Of a DNA stretch of 64,000 nucleotides, positions 7,732-16,032 are shown one piece after another. How positions within the stretch are numbered: the first letter of the stretch is position 1; each line of letters begins with the position of its first letter. The DNA comes from Candidatus Saccharibacteria bacterium UBA6175. GTDB lineage: Bacteria; Patescibacteriota; Saccharimonadia; Saccharimonadales; Saccharimonadaceae. A program made the position numbers and the translations under genes. The stretch is from positions 37,036-101,035 of the forward strand of contig DITV01000001.1 in the NCBI GenBank assembly GCA_002422915.1, written 5' to 3'. Below the pieces are notes generated by a model, which was not told the DNA's origin, did not search any database, and saw only the letters and a list, made by a program, of their open reading frames with translations.

Positions 7732-8151
7732 TCAGCGCTTGCCGGCTATTTCCGACAAGTTGTCGATCATCACTTGCACTTGGCCGGATGTCAGCGTCAA
7801 CGGGTCGAGAACGGTGGTCCACGGTCGAACCGACCGAGCGTTCTCGGTGAGTTTGACGAGCAGGCCATCCGAACGAATGAAGACTTGGGTTGATTGCTCG
7901 ATCATGAGATCGAACCACCCAAGCCCCCAGTGGTACCAGCCAACTGAGTGGTCGACTTTTCCGTCGACCTTCACTGCGTAGAGCTCGGCCGGATGGGTGA
8001 CGACGTGATTGACCAGATCGGGGAGCACCTCGTCAATCAGCCGGTAGAGCTCAGAGAGCTTCTCGGTCAGCTGAATGAATTCGATGCGTTGTCGTTTCTG
8101 GTCGATCGTTTCGCCGACTTCATGAGTCCGCTCAAACTGTTCTTTTCGCAT
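7732..8151 (-). CDS. Unknown small protein, second of three related genes (139 aa)
   Basis: Unrecognised. It is a soluble, helical N-terminus (MRKEQFERTHEVGETIDQ) followed by an aromatic-rich centre (GWYHWGLGWFDLMIE) that looks like beta strands, ending in WTTVLDPLTLTSGQVQVMI. This ending matches the terminal module of its two neighbours. A Shine-Dalgarno-like GAAGGAA precedes the ATG. It lies 18 bp after the first gene and 23 bp before the third, so one transcript is likely. Codons ending in G or C (GTC, TCG, GAC) are favoured more than in nearby genes, by eye. No enzyme motif is seen. Confidence 0.72.
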   Translation of the reverse strand: MRKEQFERTHEVGETIDQKRQRIEFIQLTEKLSELYRLIDEVLPDLVNHVVTHPAELYAVKVDGKVDHSVGWYHWGLGWFDLMIEQSTQVFIRSDGLLVKLTENARSVRPWTTVLDPLTLTSGQVQVMIDNLSEIAGKR

Positions 8152-8169
8152 GTCGTTCCTTCTTCTGTC

Positions 8170-8595
8170 TCAGCGGGTGTTGAGGAACGTGTTGACGGCC
8201 GACATGATGTGACCGATCTGCGATTCCGTGAGGATATCGAGATCGACCAGATCGGTCCACAGAAACTCCGGGTATTCGTCAACGAGAGTGCCGACGACCG
8301 CAATGTGGAAGTCGGGGAGTCGGAGCCAGAACACCACACCACCCTCGTTATCGGGAGTGGGCTCGGTGAGCCTGATGTGAGGCCAGAGCTCGTCGGTGAT
8401 GACATCGTTCCTGTCGGCACTCGGTCGTGAGTGCATAGGGATGGCGCGCTTGACGGGTTTGTCGTAATCGAAGGCTGCTTCTGACTGAGCGAGCAGGAGA
8501 AGTAGGCGAGCGAGCATAACGCGCTTGCTTGCCTGCATTTGCTGTTCGCTGACTTCACGCGACCTCGCATTGCTGCGGTTGACGCTGTTCGACAT
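8170..8595 (-). CDS. Unknown small protein, first of three related genes (141 aa)
   Basis: Unrecognised. The N-terminus is polar (MSNSVNRSNARSREVSEQQM), followed by a leucine-rich helix (RVMLARLLLLLAQSE) that is amphipathic rather than a clear membrane span, then ELWPHIRLTEPTPDN and FWLRLPDFHIAVVG strands, closing with WTDLVDLDILTESQIGHIM. The closing block is shared with the two following genes. It is the head of the operon. A GAGAGG Shine-Dalgarno lies 7 bp before the ATG, and its leader holds a GCAA-capped hairpin (8616-8637). The gene order and shared ending suggest tandem duplication with strong divergence, or subunits of one complex. Confidence 0.72.
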   Translation of the reverse strand: MSNSVNRSNARSREVSEQQMQASKRVMLARLLLLLAQSEAAFDYDKPVKRAIPMHSRPSADRNDVITDELWPHIRLTEPTPDNEGGVVFWLRLPDFHIAVVGTLVDEYPEFLWTDLVDLDILTESQIGHIMSAVNTFLNTR

Positions 8596-8615
8596 TACTG
8601 TACCTCTCTATTTGT

Positions 8616-8637
8616 CCAGGTTCCTTGCGGAACCCGG
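8616..8637 (-). promoter_or_regulatory. 5'-leader hairpin with GCAA tetraloop
   Basis: On the minus strand CCGGGTTCC-GCAA-GGAACCTGG forms a 9-bp stem (one G-U pair) closed by a GNRA loop, 20 bases before the first gene of the three-gene operon and just upstream of its Shine-Dalgarno. It could stabilise the mRNA or bind a regulator. No T run follows, so it is not a terminator. Confidence 0.45.
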
Positions 8638-8684
8638 AAGGGCTCGACACAATTAGAGGTACCATATCATTTTTTAGTAAAAGA

Positions 8685-8717
8685 GTCAAAAATACCCCGC
8701 TGGTCGAGCGGGGTATT
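8685..8717 (-). terminator. Rho-independent terminator of aquaporin gene
   Basis: On the minus strand AATACCCCGCT-CGACC-AGCGGGGTATT is an 11-bp stem followed by TTT, 20 bases beyond the aquaporin stop. It separates that gene from the co-directional three-gene operon. Confidence 0.85.
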
Positions 8718-8736
8718 TGAGTGTGTAAAGTACTAC

Positions 8737-9567
8737 TTACGCAGTACGGCCACGGAGTAGGTCGTGGATGATGAATCCGGCGACACCACCAAGAACTGGG
8801 GCGACGGCGTAGACAACAAACGGCCAAATGGTTTCCCAGTTGTAGGCTTGCAGGGCAATCGCTACGGCTGGGTTGAGGATAGCGCTTCCACCAACGTAGT
8901 TGGCGGCACTGACCGCAACCATCAATGCGATGAAGATACCAAGACCGCCGGTAAAGGCTGAGGTCAAGACGTCTTTTGCACGAGTTGCGTGAGCAATAGC
9001 GAATCCGAGGATTGCGGCACCAAGGACTTCAGCAAAGAAGACATACCATTCTTTACCAACCAGGGTGGCAACATCAACAGCGCTAAAGAGCACTGGTGCG
9101 GTTTGACCAAACAGCTCAGCTTCTTCACTGACGGCAGCACCGGCGATGAATGAAGAAAGCACGACGAAGGCAAGGGCGGCACCCAACAGTTGGGCAACAA
9201 TGTAGCCAACAGCACGGAGCCAGCCAATGCGGCGCGTGACCAACGCACCAATGGTCATAGCAGGGTTAACATGAGCACCCGAGATTGAGCCAACCAATAG
9301 GATGACACCAACAAGGGCGAAGAGTACGAAGATCGGCTGACCTTGTCCGGCAATGATCACGCTGGCAAGTAGCAACGTTCCCACAAACTCAGCACCGAGT
9401 GATCGCCAGAGAGCGACTGATCGAAGTGAGCTTTGAACGTGGCTAGCGAGCGCGCTTGATGAAGCAGACGCAGGAGCTGACGTTACGGTCTTCTTTTTTG
9501 TTGTGGTTTTAGCACTCGCACTTTTTGCGGGAGCTTTTTTGGTAGTAGCAGCGGCTTTAGTAGCCAT
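8737..9567 (-). CDS. Aquaporin/glycerol-facilitator family channel with Lys/Ala-rich N-terminal tail
   Basis: A membrane channel of the MIP family for water or small neutral solutes. Seen: six hydrophobic helices and both half-helix signatures, SGAHVNPAMTIG (Asn101-Pro-Ala) and GGSAILNPAVAIAL (Asn232-Pro-Ala). Unusually the residue after the second NPA is Val235, where nearly all aquaporins have Arg, the key residue of the selectivity filter. Its loss predicts a wider or less selective pore. Residues 1-50 are a tail of Lys, Ala, Thr and Ser (KAPAKSASAKTTTKKK) before the first helix, reminiscent of histone H1-like tails. A minus-strand TACAAT box (9599-9604) and an AAGGAGGG Shine-Dalgarno precede the ATG, so this gene, unlike many here, has a normal leader. 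Confidence 0.93.
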   Translation of the reverse strand: MATKAAATTKKAPAKSASAKTTTKKKTVTSAPASASSSALASHVQSSLRSVALWRSLGAEFVGTLLLASVIIAGQGQPIFVLFALVGVILLVGSISGAHVNPAMTIGALVTRRIGWLRAVGYIVAQLLGAALAFVVLSSFIAGAAVSEEAELFGQTAPVLFSAVDVATLVGKEWYVFFAEVLGAAILGFAIAHATRAKDVLTSAFTGGLGIFIALMVAVSAANYVGGSAILNPAVAIALQAYNWETIWPFVVYAVAPVLGGVAGFIIHDLLRGRTA

Positions 9568-9598
9568 GTGTTTCCCTCCTTACAGTAAACATAGGTAC

Positions 9599-9604
9599 AT
9601 TGTA
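9599..9604 (-). promoter_or_regulatory. -10 box of aquaporin gene
   Basis: TACAAT on the minus strand, with the AAGGAGGG Shine-Dalgarno (about 9574-9581) between it and ATG 9567. Confidence 0.6.
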
Positions 9605-9638
9605 GCATAAGTGGAACTTTCGCTGCACGGATGGATGG

Positions 9639-9644
9639 TACAAT
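9639..9644 (+). promoter_or_regulatory. -10 box (leaderless) for gene at 9651
   Basis: TACAAT, 6 bp before ATG 9651, facing away from the aquaporin promoter. Confidence 0.6.
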
Positions 9645-9650
9645 AGGCCT

Positions 9651-9887
9651 ATGGCCCTATATCTTAAACAAAATGACACTCGCAGTGAGCTTCAAAAGCG
9701 CGTTGCATCAGAACTGCAAGAAAAAGCCCGCAAAGCAGCTGAACCAGCCGATCTGCCTGATGGCGTGACCGATTCGCAGTACATCAAAGGTACAACTGGT
9801 ACCAGCCGCTTCGCGTGGGTTTGGATTCTTGCCATCCTATTATTTGTGGCTGGATTGATTGCTCTTATCGTGGCAACCGCTCGCTAA
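9651..9887 (+). CDS. Small C-terminally anchored membrane protein, 78 aa
   Basis: Unrecognised. Residues 1-50 form a charged, helical cytoplasmic part (NDTRSELQKRVASELQEKAR), then one strongly hydrophobic helix (about 54-75, WVWILAILLFVAGLIALI) ends the protein. This tail-anchored layout is common among small conserved proteins placed before pheST-type operons in compact genomes. It has its own -10 box 6 bp before the ATG. A second -10 box for pheS follows 6 bp after its stop, so read-through into pheS is possible. Confidence 0.75.
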   Translation: MALYLKQNDTRSELQKRVASELQEKARKAAEPADLPDGVTDSQYIKGTTGTSRFAWVWILAILLFVAGLIALIVATAR

Positions 9888-9893
9888 GTAAGG

Positions 9894-9899
9894 TATACT
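9894..9899 (+). promoter_or_regulatory. -10 box of pheST operon
   Basis: TATACT, 11 bp before ATG 9911. The leader would be only a few bases and has no Shine-Dalgarno. Confidence 0.6.
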
Positions 9900-9910
9900 A
9901 TTCTCTAGTT

Positions 9911-10921
9911 ATGACACATGATATCGAGGCGATTCGCCGGGAACTATTGGGGCGTATTGAAGTAAGCGACACACCGCGTGACGTCTTGCGTGCCGCTGAA
10001 CTACGTGATGCCTATTCATCACTCGGGTCACTTGCCGCGGAGGAGCGCGGCGCGTTCGGGAAATCGTTAAATGAACTCAAGAACGCGCTAGAAGCAGCGA
10101 TCGAGGCGCGTGAAGCCAGCCTTGAAGACGCTGATGTTGAAGCGATCGATGTCACCGCCCCCTGGGACGTAAACAGTACTCGGCCTGCGCTGTTGCCAAC
10201 CTCTGCCGGTAGCAAGCACCCCCTTACCACTGAGCTTGAAGTGGTTGTCGATATCTTTACTCGCATGGGCTTTGAAGCGATTGAATCACGCCAAATTGAT
10301 GACGACTTTCATATGTTTGGTGCCCTCAACTTCCCCGAGAATCACCCGGCTCGTGATGGCTACGATACCTTCCGTACCGAAGAGGGCTTTATTCCTCCGG
10401 CGCACACCAGCACCATGCAGCACCGGATTCTCAAAGATGGCAAAGCGGCCTTAGAAGCCGGTGGTCACATTGCTGCCATTAGCTATGGCCGTGTGTTCCG
10501 TAATGAAGACGTCGACGCGACGCATGAACACACTTTCTACCAGGTAGAGGGTGTCTATGTCAGCAAGACGGCTAGTTTAGCTGAAATGCTGGGCACACTT
10601 CGGAGCTTCTTCGAGGCTTACTATGGGCAAGCGCTGAAAATTAAAACCCAGCCAGCCTACTTCCCGTTTGTCGAACCAGGTTTGGAGTTCGCCATTGAAA
10701 AACCAGCTTCAATTGGCGGTAAGCCAGGCGAATGGCTTGAAATGCTCGGTTGCGGCATGATTCACCCTAATGTACTAAAAGAAGCGGGGATTGACCCGAC
10801 GCAGTACAGTGGCTTTGCCTGGGGCGGTGGAGTTGAGCGATTGGTGATGTTGAAATACGCCATCGAAGACCTGCGCTACTTTGAATCAGGTAATTTGAAA
10901 TTTTTGAGGAAATTCGCATGA
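9911..10921 (+). CDS. pheS: Phenylalanine-tRNA ligase alpha subunit
   Basis: The catalytic subunit of the (alpha-beta)2 enzyme that joins phenylalanine to tRNA-Phe in the cytoplasm. At 336 residues it has the normal bacterial length. Seen: an N-terminal coiled-coil arm for tRNA (about 1-85), then the class II core with motif 2 RVFRNEDVDATHEHTFYQVE, the adenylate loop EMLGCGMIHPNVL and motif 3 GFAWGGGVERLVML. The start ATG 9911 is selected over an upstream in-frame codon by the TATACT box at 9894-9899. Its stop overlaps the pheT start (ATGA, 10918-10921), which fits equimolar subunit synthesis. Confidence 0.97.
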   Translation: MTHDIEAIRRELLGRIEVSDTPRDVLRAAELRDAYSSLGSLAAEERGAFGKSLNELKNALEAAIEAREASLEDADVEAIDVTAPWDVNSTRPALLPTSAGSKHPLTTELEVVVDIFTRMGFEAIESRQIDDDFHMFGALNFPENHPARDGYDTFRTEEGFIPPAHTSTMQHRILKDGKAALEAGGHIAAISYGRVFRNEDVDATHEHTFYQVEGVYVSKTASLAEMLGTLRSFFEAYYGQALKIKTQPAYFPFVEPGLEFAIEKPASIGGKPGEWLEMLGCGMIHPNVLKEAGIDPTQYSGFAWGGGVERLVMLKYAIEDLRYFESGNLKFLRKFA

Positions 10922-13398
10922 TTATTTCATTAAACTGGTTGAAAAAATATACCGACATCGTGTTGCCGGTGGAAGAACTCGCCGAGCGAATCGGCGCCCG
11001 TTTGGTTGAAATTGAATCGGTGACCTCACTTGCCGAGAAATACCAAGGTGTGGTCGTGGTGAAAGTGGTTGAATGTAGTGACGTGCCCGATTCAGATCAC
11101 TTATCGTTGACGAAGATTGATGACGGTGGACTCGTGAAGGATGTGGAGCGCGATGCTGCCGGCTTAGTTCAGGTGGTCTGCGGCGCCCCAAATGTGCGCG
11201 CCGGTATGATGGCTGCCTGGCTGCCGCCCACTTCAACGGTGCCCGAAACGTTCGGGAGCGCAGAACCATTTGTGCTCGGTGCCCGTGAACTTCGGGGCCA
11301 TATGAGCAACGGCATGCTTGCGAGCGCCAAGGAACTCGATTTATTCGATGACCACAGTGGTATTGTTGAAATTGATAAAGAAGCCACACCGGGTACCTCA
11401 TTTGCGCGACTCTATGAACTCGATGACTATTTGTTCGATATCGAAAATAAATCACTGACCCACCGCCCAGATGCCTTTGGCGTAATTGGCTTTGCCCGAG
11501 AAGTTGCTGCTATTCAAGGACTCGACTTCAAAACGCCAGATTGGCTGCAGCAGGTGGCGCATGCTGACCTCGCTGAAGGATCGGTTGAAGCGCCAAAGGT
11601 GCTGATTGATGACCCAACGTTGTCTGACCGTTTTGCGGTTGTGGTGCTTACCGGCGCCAATGAAGCGGCTCTTTCACCACTTGAAATGCAAACCTACCTC
11701 TCGCGCAGTGGCATTCGCCCAATTAGTGCCGTTGTCGACGTCACGAACTACTTGATGCTTCTGACCGGCCAGCCGTTGCACGCCTATGACTACGATGCGT
11801 TCTTAAAGGTGTCGGGTGGAGTGAATGAGATTCATGTTCGCAGTGCTCGTGACGGCGAAACATTGACTCTACTTGATGGTCGCGTATTAACACTCGACGG
11901 GTCCGACATGGTGATTGCTGCAGGTGATGTTCCCGTGGGACTGGCTGGTGCGATGGGTGGCGCCGAGACGGAAGTAACTGCTGCGACAACGCGCATTCTT
12001 CTGGAATGCGGTACTTTTGATCTGTTTACGCTCCGCGCGATTCAGATGAAACACGGAGTCTTTACGGAAGCAATTACCCGACTGACAAAGGGCGTTCCTG
12101 CTCAGGTTGGTATTCCGACGCTTGCCGAAGCGATTCGTCTGATGGGCGACTATGCCGGAGCAACTCAAGCCAGCGCTGTCAGTGAGGCGTACCCAGGCCA
12201 GCATGATAACGTGACGGTATCCGTTTCAGTTGCCCAGGCTAATGCGATCCTTGGAACCAACCATAGTGAAACCGACATGATTACGACGCTGAGCCGTGTA
12301 GAACTGAGTGCGGTCGCCGAAGCGGGTACGATCACCGTCACGGCCCCGTATTGGCGCCACGACCTTGCTATTTCCGAAGATATTATTGAAGAAATTGGTC
12401 GTTTGAACGGCTTCGACGAGATTACCCCAACGTTGCCACTTCGCGACTTTACGGCTGTTCGGCCAAGCCGCTTTGACGATGTGCGTCGCATCCTGCGCGA
12501 TGGGTTAGTTCGAGCTGGGGCCAATGAAGTGCTGACCTATAGCTTTGTGCACGGTGACCTGATGAAGAAGGCCGGCCAAGATCCGGTTGATGCCTACCGT
12601 ATCGTCAACAGCATTAGCCCAGAGCTGCAATATTACCGCCAAAGTCTTACCCCAAGCTTGTTGAATATCATCCATGCCAACGCCAAGGCAGGGAGCGAAC
12701 ACTTTGCCGTATTTGAATTGAATAAGTTCCATAACAAGCGACACGAGCTAACCGAAGAAGGGGTACCACGCGAGTTTGATAGCCTCGCTTTCGTCGTGGC
12801 ACGACGCAAAAAGGTGCAAGGGGCTGCCTTTTATGAAGCCAAGCAATACCTCGAATATCTTGCAGGTCGCCTAGGGATTCAGCTTGACTACGCACCGCTC
12901 GAAGGCGACAGCACCTACCCGGTGACGCAACCATTCGAACCGCTGCGAAGCGCGCGCGTAAGTAGCAACGGGCAGCAACTTGGCGTCATTGGTGAATATC
13001 GCCGCAGTGTCGCTAAGGGATTCAAGCTCCCAGAATACGTTGCTGGATTTGAAATTGCCCCTAGGGTACTTCAAGCCTTAGCCGACGCTCAGCCAGCTGG
13101 CTATGTGCCACTGAGCCGTTACCCAGGAGTAGAGCGAGACATTTGCTTTAAGGCGGACGACGCCGTTAGCTATCAATCACTCTACGACGCAACAGCGGCC
13201 GCAGCTGCTCAATCTGGCGTTGACGTTCGTGTTGCACCACTTGATTTCTATCAGCCAGAAGACAAGTTAACCAAGAACATTACGCTGCGTATTTCCTTTG
13301 TGGCCCAAGACCGCACGCTGCGTGGTGATGAGGTGAATGAGTTTATGAACAGTATCAGTAAGGCCGTGACGGCAGAAACAAAGGGGACAGTAGTGTAA
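10918..13398 (+). CDS. pheT: Phenylalanine-tRNA ligase beta subunit
   Basis: The tRNA-recognising and editing subunit of PheRS, 826 residues, the usual bacterial size. Seen in order: an N-terminal helix MIISLNWLKKYTD; the EMAP/OB-fold tRNA-binding domain (about 40-155, PDSDHLSLTKID, VVCGAPNVRAG); the B3/B4 editing region (about 210-390, PISAVVDVTNYLML); B5 (about 400-480); the class II-like core (about 500-700); and the FDX-ACB anticodon-binding domain at the end (YPGVERDICF, KLTKNITLRISF). It is fused by a 1-bp overlap (TAATG) to the FKBP gene. Confidence 0.97.
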   Translation: MIISLNWLKKYTDIVLPVEELAERIGARLVEIESVTSLAEKYQGVVVVKVVECSDVPDSDHLSLTKIDDGGLVKDVERDAAGLVQVVCGAPNVRAGMMAAWLPPTSTVPETFGSAEPFVLGARELRGHMSNGMLASAKELDLFDDHSGIVEIDKEATPGTSFARLYELDDYLFDIENKSLTHRPDAFGVIGFAREVAAIQGLDFKTPDWLQQVAHADLAEGSVEAPKVLIDDPTLSDRFAVVVLTGANEAALSPLEMQTYLSRSGIRPISAVVDVTNYLMLLTGQPLHAYDYDAFLKVSGGVNEIHVRSARDGETLTLLDGRVLTLDGSDMVIAAGDVPVGLAGAMGGAETEVTAATTRILLECGTFDLFTLRAIQMKHGVFTEAITRLTKGVPAQVGIPTLAEAIRLMGDYAGATQASAVSEAYPGQHDNVTVSVSVAQANAILGTNHSETDMITTLSRVELSAVAEAGTITVTAPYWRHDLAISEDIIEEIGRLNGFDEITPTLPLRDFTAVRPSRFDDVRRILRDGLVRAGANEVLTYSFVHGDLMKKAGQDPVDAYRIVNSISPELQYYRQSLTPSLLNIIHANAKAGSEHFAVFELNKFHNKRHELTEEGVPREFDSLAFVVARRKKVQGAAFYEAKQYLEYLAGRLGIQLDYAPLEGDSTYPVTQPFEPLRSARVSSNGQQLGVIGEYRRSVAKGFKLPEYVAGFEIAPRVLQALADAQPAGYVPLSRYPGVERDICFKADDAVSYQSLYDATAAAAAQSGVDVRVAPLDFYQPEDKLTKNITLRISFVAQDRTLRGDEVNEFMNSISKAVTAETKGTVV

Positions 13399-13991
13399 TG
13401 GCAGTAAATAAATTTCAACAAATTAGTATTTGGACGATTGCAATCACCTTGACGGTTGGTACGATTGGATCGTTTGTGGCGATTGTGCTCGCGAACGAGA
13501 ATGCACGGATTGATCAAACAACCCAACAAGAAGAATATGCCCAGCAGCTCGCGGAATTTGAACGCCAACAGGCTGAAGCCGCTAAAGCGAATGCCGCCAG
13601 CGCCGAGCCACTCGAAGGTTTTAGTGCCGCAGCCTTTGATGGTGCTGCGGTTACCACGCTCGGTGTGAACGTACTGGTTGAAGGAACCGGCCCAGAAGTA
13701 GGCTCAACCGATTCAATCAGCGCAAGTTACTTTGGCTGGCTGGCTGACGGCACGATTTTTGATAGTTCGAACAAGAAGGATGCCGATGACACACCCATTA
13801 CGTTCCCGCTGAGCGGAGTGATCGCCGGTTGGACTGAAGGACTGGCAGGACAGAAAGTGGGCAGTGTGGTTGAATTGACAATTCCTGCCGATAAAGCATA
13901 CGGGGCAAATGGATCAGGGATTATTCCGGCCAATGCACCACTGAAGTTTATTGTGAAAATACAAGCGTTGAACCCAGAAGAGGGTGCATAG
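13398..13991 (+). CDS. Membrane-anchored FKBP-type peptidyl-prolyl isomerase
   Basis: Accelerates cis-trans isomerisation of prolyl bonds in proteins folding outside the membrane. Seen: one N-terminal membrane anchor (about 10-32, IWTIAITLTVGTIGSFVAIV); a Gln/Glu/Ala-rich linker, probably coiled (33-75); and an FKBP domain (about 85-193) with GWLADGTIFDSS, PITFPLSGVIAGWTEGL, KVGSVVELTIPADKAYG and a hydrophobic final strand FIVKIQAL. The aromatic and Asp positions of the active site are present. As the third gene after pheT it is probably translated by re-initiation. Substrates may be secreted or pilus proteins, which is inference. Confidence 0.92.
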   Translation: MAVNKFQQISIWTIAITLTVGTIGSFVAIVLANENARIDQTTQQEEYAQQLAEFERQQAEAAKANAASAEPLEGFSAAAFDGAAVTTLGVNVLVEGTGPEVGSTDSISASYFGWLADGTIFDSSNKKDADDTPITFPLSGVIAGWTEGLAGQKVGSVVELTIPADKAYGANGSGIIPANAPLKFIVKIQALNPEEGA

Positions 13992-14006
13992 ACAAAGCGT
14001 CTATGC

Positions 14007-14012
14007 TATACT
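14007..14012 (+). promoter_or_regulatory. -10 box of trxB
   Basis: TATACT, 24 bp before ATG 14037. A conventional leader with an AAGGAA Shine-Dalgarno (14026-14031). Confidence 0.65.
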
Positions 14013-14036
14013 AAGTATAGTAATTAAGGAATCTCT

Positions 14037-14984
14037 ATGACTGAAAAAATACGTGATGTAGTGATGATTGGTGCAGGCCCCAGCGCATTGACCGCTGCCA
14101 TTTATACCACTCGTGAAGACATCGACACCGTTCTGTATGAAAAAGCCGTTATCGGTGGCCTTGCGGCGGTGACCGACATGATTGATAACTACCCCGGCTT
14201 CCCAGAAGGGGTTGAAGGAATGAAACTAGCCAGTGAGCTTGAAAAGCAGGCGCTGCGGTTTGGTGCTCAAATGGAATTTGGCGAAGTGAGTGAAATTCGC
14301 GATGAAGGCGACCACAAAGTCGTCACTGTCGATGGTGAGCCAGTTCTGGCAAAGACCGTCTTGATTGCAACCGGAAGCGACTGGAAGAAGATTGGTGTTC
14401 CCGGCGAGAAAGAGTTCTTTGGACGCGGTGTTCACTATTGTGCTACCTGCGACGGCGCATTTTATCGTGATAAAAAATTGGTGGTGATTGGTGGCGGTAA
14501 CTCAGCCTACCAGGAGGCGATTTTCCTAACGCGCTACGCCAGCCATATTGACGTACTCGTACGAAGTACGGTCAAGGCCAGTGATATCCTCCAGCACGAC
14601 ATGCAAAAGCACATTGATAGCGGCAAGGTGACCGTTCACATTGGTGCGGTCACTGAAGAAATTGTTGCGACCGAAGGCAAAGTGACCGGCGTTCGCGCGA
14701 CAATTAACGGCAGCGAGCAGACAATAGAAACCGATGGGGTGTTTGTGTTTGTTGGCCTGAAGCCGAATACGGAATTCTTACAGGGCAGTGCGATTCAACT
14801 TGATGAGCGGGGCTTAATTACCACAAACGACCGCCTTGAGACGTCAATGCCAGGCGTCTTTGCGAGTGGTGATGTTCGCAGCGGCGCGACGATGCAAATT
14901 GCGAGTGCCGTTGGCGAAGGAGCTGCTGCCGCATTGGCAATTCGCGAGTATCTTGAAGAACACGAACGCGCGCACGTAGCCTAA
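14037..14984 (+). CDS. trxB: Thioredoxin-disulfide reductase
   Basis: A flavoenzyme that passes electrons from NADPH to thioredoxin. Its 315 residues are typical. Seen: an FAD-binding GAGPSALTAAIY, the redox-active pair CATC (Cys135, Cys138), an NAD(P)-binding GGGNSAYQEAIFL, and the C-terminal FAD motif GVFASGDVRSGATMQ. After the GGGNS site the usual NADPH-specific HRRxxxR element is not evident (DVLVRSTVKAS), so the cofactor preference may differ. Its 3' end overlaps the convergent PLD-like gene by 4 bp. No thioredoxin gene is nearby. Confidence 0.95.
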   Translation: MTEKIRDVVMIGAGPSALTAAIYTTREDIDTVLYEKAVIGGLAAVTDMIDNYPGFPEGVEGMKLASELEKQALRFGAQMEFGEVSEIRDEGDHKVVTVDGEPVLAKTVLIATGSDWKKIGVPGEKEFFGRGVHYCATCDGAFYRDKKLVVIGGGNSAYQEAIFLTRYASHIDVLVRSTVKASDILQHDMQKHIDSGKVTVHIGAVTEEIVATEGKVTGVRATINGSEQTIETDGVFVFVGLKPNTEFLQGSAIQLDERGLITTNDRLETSMPGVFASGDVRSGATMQIASAVGEGAAAALAIREYLEEHERAHVA

Positions 14985-15961
14985 GCAACGTGTGTTTGAA
15001 TAAAGGATTCCAGCTGAGAAATAACGGCTGGATCTTTTGTTTCGAGTGCGACCTCGCGGGTACCGAGGAGCACGGCGCTGTAGGCGAAGTTGTGCGATCC
15101 AGTGACGGCGACTTTAGAGCCGTCATGCATGGTGAATATCATGCATTTAGCATGAAGGTATTGTTTGCGCGTATATGCGGAAGTGAGTCCGCTGACAAAC
15201 ATACTTGCTCGAATGATAAGGCGGTTAAACCCTTTTGCCTGGTCGGGCTGGTTGAAATATAGCGTCGCGGGGGCTCGTTTGAGGGCTCGTGCTAAGCGGC
15301 CCGTTGGGCAATATTGCGACACAAACGTGACCTTCGCAGCGTGCCTCGTTAGCTCGAGAACCCTCTGGTAGATAATTGAGTGACCAATCACGCCGCCGTC
15401 GAATAAAACCCTCTGTCTTGCAATTTCATACGCGACACTCGCATAATTGGTGGCGGTACGCTCGGCGCGGAGAATCCGCTTTTGTTCCTCGACTAAGCGA
15501 TCGGCCAGTCGAGCATCTTTGATTTGAAACATATAATCAACGTTGCGCGTGCCTTCGTCGTACAGGTTAACACCACCAAATGAAAACACAGTGTCGTCGA
15601 CGACGCACCATTTGCTGTGAGTGCGACCGTTTAAAATGGTGACTCTTCCATGGCCAAGCCACTGAAACTTTACACCGGACGAGCGGAGGTCTTTCGCCAT
15701 CCCTGTTGCACTGCGGGCACCCTTACTGTAATAGCGGAGTGGAAGAAAGCTCCCAGTGACTTCTCCATACGTAATGACGTCGGCGGCAACAGACACGATG
15801 ACGCCTCTTGCAGCAGCTTTCTTTAGAGCGTCAATCATGCGATTCGTCTCGGGGTGGTCGGCGATAACCATCGCAATCAGAGAGATGCGATGCTTGGCGG
15901 TATCAATTGCCCGAGTCGCTGCGCTAATATATTCTGCTGTCGGCAGGAGGGTAAAGTTCAT
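14981..15961 (-). CDS. Phospholipase D-like protein (cardiolipin-synthase family)
   Basis: A PLD-superfamily member of 326 residues with two catalytic HxK motifs: RTHSKWCVVDD followed by FGGVNLYD, and YLHAKCMIF followed by VTGSHNFAY. The family includes cardiolipin synthases, nucleases and phospholipases. It has no N-terminal membrane helices, unlike typical Cls enzymes, so a soluble phosphodiesterase or a minimal ClsB-like synthase are both possible. In a putative episymbiont the product could act on host lipids, but no signal peptide is seen. A minus-strand TATAAT (15971-15976) stands 9 bp before the ATG. It converges on trxB with a 4-bp overlap. Confidence 0.85.
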   Translation of the reverse strand: MNFTLLPTAEYISAATRAIDTAKHRISLIAMVIADHPETNRMIDALKKAAARGVIVSVAADVITYGEVTGSFLPLRYYSKGARSATGMAKDLRSSGVKFQWLGHGRVTILNGRTHSKWCVVDDTVFSFGGVNLYDEGTRNVDYMFQIKDARLADRLVEEQKRILRAERTATNYASVAYEIARQRVLFDGGVIGHSIIYQRVLELTRHAAKVTFVSQYCPTGRLARALKRAPATLYFNQPDQAKGFNRLIIRASMFVSGLTSAYTRKQYLHAKCMIFTMHDGSKVAVTGSHNFAYSAVLLGTREVALETKDPAVISQLESFIQTHVA

Positions 15962-15970
15962 CTCTCAAAG

Positions 15971-15976
15971 ATTATA
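15971..15976 (-). promoter_or_regulatory. -10 box of PLD-like gene
   Basis: TATAAT on the minus strand, 9 bp before ATG 15961. Confidence 0.55.
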
Positions 15977-16032
15977 TCGTTGATTGCCAAAAACTGCTAA
16001 AATAACAGAGAAGAAAAAAGGAGAACAATTCT

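Noticed and set aside
7709..7918. N-terminal extension of the gene ending at 7298
   Set aside because: It overlaps the upstream gene of the operon completely, and the internal ATG 7708 has a good Shine-Dalgarno (AAAGG).
14981..15961. Classical cardiolipin synthase
   Set aside because: The two HxK motifs fit, but the N-terminal membrane helices of Cls are absent, so only a PLD-like label is used.
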